Shown here piece after piece: positions 4,844 through 6,548 of a stretch of 6,548 nt of DNA. Source of the DNA: DAOTUB01 sp034437455 (GTDB lineage Bacteria; Chloroflexota; Anaerolineae; B4-G1); the NCBI GenBank assembly GCA_034437455.1, contig DAOTUB010000043.1, positions 1 through 6,548 of the forward strand, given 5' to 3'. The notes under the pieces are model-generated. The model worked only from the letters and a program-made list of their open reading frames with translations. It had not been told where the DNA came from and searched no databases. Within the stretch, counting starts at the first letter, position 1, and every line of letters begins with the position of its first letter. The position numbers and the translations under genes were made by a program.

Positions 4844-6548
4844 TCATTCTATCGGCCACCCCCCGTGATCGTCAATCACCGCATCGATCTCCCCCATCAG
4901 CCGCATCGTCTCCTTTAACGCGACGACCACCCGCTGATAGTGCGCAATGTCCTCCGGCGTGAGGACGCGACCGGCTTGGCTGGATGTCTCGCGCCGGTCA
5001 TAGAGCCACTTGTAAAGCACCTGGTAGCCGCCGACCTGAAATTCCCACACCTCCTCGGGCACGCCGTCAAAGTAAGAGCTGTGCTTGCGCTGCGACGTGT
5101 CCAGGTAGACCCGCCCGCCGTCGGGGTTGTAGCAGGTACGCTTGCTAAACTTGCCCATCTTGGTCCCCGTCTCCCGCTCGACAAAAGTCGTGATCGCCCG
5201 TCCCAGCGGCGACGACCCGGCCTCCCCCCCGTGGGGGGGATTGAGGGGGGCCCTGTTCCACGAAGCGGCAGCATAATCATCTTCCAGCAAGTGCAGCGCC
5301 ACCAGGTCCGCGCCCAAGCCCACCAGGGCGCGGAAAAGGCCCACGTCCGAGGTGAGCGGCAGGCGCGGAAAGTCGATCTTGAGAAACTCGGCATAGCGCT
5401 CGCGGTAGGTGGGGCTGTGAAAGACGGCATAGGTATAGTGCAACACGTCCTCCGGGCCAAAGGTTTGGGCCAGGTCGCCACGCCCATCAGGGATGAAACG
5501 CAGGCCCAGGCGTTCGCTCAGGTCGGCGATAAAGTCAGGGTTGAGATTGGGACGACGACCACCGGGAGCGTCGGTGGGTTGTTGAGAGTTAAAAAGAGTA
5601 GCGTTGGAAGGGTCTGGGTAGAGATAGATGGGGGCAACGTAATTGACTTCTTTGATGGAAAGACTATGAAGCTGAATTAAATTCCGTGTACAAAATATTT
5701 GGTCGAAATCGCGCTCGATCTCGATACCCCTTCCGAACAGAAGGCCGAAATTATAAGTGTCTTCCAAAAAATGTTGCATAACTGTGTGTCTAGGCATACA
5801 AAGAAAGCCTCTGGAACGCTCGCTATAGTAGATGTACCGACGATCAAAGGGTCTGTATAAAATCGGTTGGATGTGTTGTTTGCTTGGTCCTAATCGCTGT
5901 AGATCATTTTGAGCCAAGGCGACTTTCCAGTCTCTTGAATCACTGCCGAGTTTGTATTCTTTGCGGGCTTTCTTTGTGGAAAGTGATATAAATCGTGTAA
6001 CGACTTCCCAAGATTCGCGTTGTGTCCAGTTAACTGTCAGATGATCTCTGCCCGTCGCGATACCTAAGCTATGTGTTGGCATTATATCAATTATCTTGGA
6101 CCCTTGTTGATACTCCTCTCGCAGCGCTACGTCTTGGGGCACAAAAAGGTAAAAGGGTTTCATGGGTGAAAGTTGCGCCCAAGTTGTTTTCCCTAAATCA
6201 TTTTTCAGCAGTTGCGCGTACTTGTGTCCCCGCAACCCCCAAAGGTTGACGTGATAGACCTCCGAGGTTTCGGGCGAACCAGCGGTTCGCACAACCTCGG
6301 AGGTCTGGGGGCGCTTGACCGCCAGCAGTATCGCCACGCCGGGCATGATGTCAAAGACGTTCTCGTCGGGGCCGCCGTCGGGCGTGGTCTCTTTCTTTTT
6401 GGTGCTGCCGTGCAGGTCCAGCACGTAAATGGCGTCAAAATCGGCCAGCAACGACTGGCGCATGCCGCGAAAGGTGGGATTGTCCAGGTAACCGTGGTTG
6501 GTGATAAAGGCCAATATCCCCGCGCCGGTCTGGTTGACGCGCCACTGC
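4844..6548 (-). CDS. Type ISP restriction-modification enzyme, C-terminal part (methyltransferase end and specificity domain)
   Basis: Type ISP enzymes (the LlaBIII/LlaGI type) combine a nuclease, a helicase, an N6-adenine methyltransferase and a target-recognition domain in one chain of about 1,500-1,600 residues. Only the last 567 residues are here. They open inside the methyltransferase, just past the expected NPPY motif, with QWRVNQTGAGILAF, NHGYLDNPTFRGMRQSL, DLHGS and DIMPGVAILLAVK, typical of this family. The Type ISP C-terminal specificity domain follows, with PILYRPFDRRYIYYSERSRG (about 228-247), MPRHTVM, then YTYAVFHSPTYRERYAEFLK (about 371-390), and VPEEVWEFQVGGYQVLYKWL and a terminal EID motif. 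The frame is open to the window edge, so a TTG at 6514 that could be taken as a start is internal. The C-terminus looks complete. Oddities are two repeat-like in-frame insertions and a low-GC middle section, described separately. The gene probably forms an operon with the HEPN/HARE/RAMA gene downstream. Confidence 0.92.
   Translation of the reverse strand, partial: QWRVNQTGAGILAFITNHGYLDNPTFRGMRQSLLADFDAIYVLDLHGSTKKKETTPDGGPDENVFDIMPGVAILLAVKRPQTSEVVRTAGSPETSEVYHVNLWGLRGHKYAQLLKNDLGKTTWAQLSPMKPFYLFVPQDVALREEYQQGSKIIDIMPTHSLGIATGRDHLTVNWTQRESWEVVTRFISLSTKKARKEYKLGSDSRDWKVALAQNDLQRLGPSKQHIQPILYRPFDRRYIYYSERSRGFLCMPRHTVMQHFLEDTYNFGLLFGRGIEIERDFDQIFCTRNLIQLHSLSIKEVNYVAPIYLYPDPSNATLFNSQQPTDAPGGRRPNLNPDFIADLSERLGLRFIPDGRGDLAQTFGPEDVLHYTYAVFHSPTYRERYAEFLKIDFPRLPLTSDVGLFRALVGLGADLVALHLLEDDYAAASWNRAPLNPPHGGEAGSSPLGRAITTFVERETGTKMGKFSKRTCYNPDGGRVYLDTSQRKHSSYFDGVPEEVWEFQVGGYQVLYKWLYDRRETSSQAGRVLTPEDIAHYQRVVVALKETMRLMGEIDAVIDDHGGWPIE
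5221..5256. repeat. C/G-tract repeat with hairpin, in frame in the Type ISP gene
   Basis: Seven C residues (5224-5230), GT, then seven G residues (5233-5239) form a hairpin, followed by ATTGA and another run of six G. On the coding strand it reads as C-runs separated by TCAAT and encodes APLNPPHGGEAG, a low-complexity Pro/Gly stretch inserted between conserved parts of the specificity domain. C-tract/TCAAT repeats of this kind recur as dispersed repeats in various bacterial genomes. Whether this is a member of a dispersed family here cannot be seen from one copy. Confidence 0.6.
5575..6180 (-). other. AT-rich segment covering the target-recognition region
   Basis: Base composition drops sharply within the Type ISP gene. 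A hand count gives 17 of 60 G/C at 5641-5700 and 25 of 60 at 5761-5820, against 43 of 60 at 5281-5340. Codon choice changes along with it (more AAA, ATA, TTA and AAT). The segment corresponds to about residues 123-325 of the visible protein, the stretch between methyltransferase and the conserved C-terminal part where sequence specificity is expected to reside. The edges are approximate. Confidence 0.65.
6256..6306. repeat. 51-bp double-palindrome (REP-like) element inside the Type ISP gene
   Basis: A perfect 14-bp inverted repeat, AGACCTCCGAGGTT at 6256-6269 and AACCTCGGAGGTCT at 6293-6306, encloses a second perfect hairpin, GCGAACC-AGC-GGTTCGC at 6274-6290. Each outer arm also contains a near-palindromic ACCTCCGAGGT core. 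The whole is 51 bp, or 17 codons, and it keeps the reading frame, encoding a TSEV..TSEV stretch (about residues 81-98 of the visible protein) between two conserved methyltransferase strands. Confidence 0.85.

Noticed and set aside
6512..6514. TTG at 6514 as the start of the Type ISP protein
   Set aside because: The frame stays open to the window edge and the upstream residues QWRVNQTGAGI match the conserved methyltransferase region, so the gene begins outside the window.

Overview
The window is GC-rich bacterial DNA with every supported gene on the minus strand. It shows one restriction-modification (R-M) locus that has been broken by an IS21-family insertion sequence. The host cannot be named with certainty. 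The high GC, strong AGGAG-type ribosome binding sites, an ACCTCCGAGGT-type palindromic repeat inside a gene and the style of the R-M proteins would fit a Chloroflexota-like bacterium, but this is a low-confidence guess.

Layout, right to left (the direction of transcription). Positions 6548-4844 hold the C-terminal 567 residues of a Type ISP R-M enzyme: the end of the adenine methyltransferase domain plus the target-recognition domain. Its 5' part (nuclease, helicase, start of the methyltransferase) lies beyond the window. After a 52-bp gap with a good ribosome binding site comes a large multidomain gene (4791 down to an IS-derived stop at 2326). Its protein has an N-terminal HEPN-like segment with an RNEEAH motif, a beta-rich segment, two tandem HARE-HTH domains, a low-complexity linker, an unassigned domain and the first half of a RAMA domain. 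The reading frame crosses into an IS21 end near 2492, so the last 56 or so residues are encoded by the insertion sequence and the rest of RAMA is missing.

Positions 2492-1 are the insertion sequence. It has a terminal array of about 23-bp direct repeats, a predicted promoter, istA (DDE transposase, 2256-718) and istB (AAA+ helper ATPase, 708 to beyond position 1). IstB is almost complete, so the other IS end should lie shortly outside the window, followed by the rest of the RAMA-coding sequence.

Working together: the Type ISP enzyme would methylate and cleave DNA. The neighbouring protein combines a putative RNase-type HEPN module with HARE-HTH and RAMA, two domain families predicted to read DNA modification state. 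It could therefore be a second-line effector or modification sensor tied to the R-M enzyme; this is inference. The methyltransferase gene also carries two short repeat-like insertions in frame and a markedly AT-richer segment over the target-recognition domain, which suggests specificity swapping.
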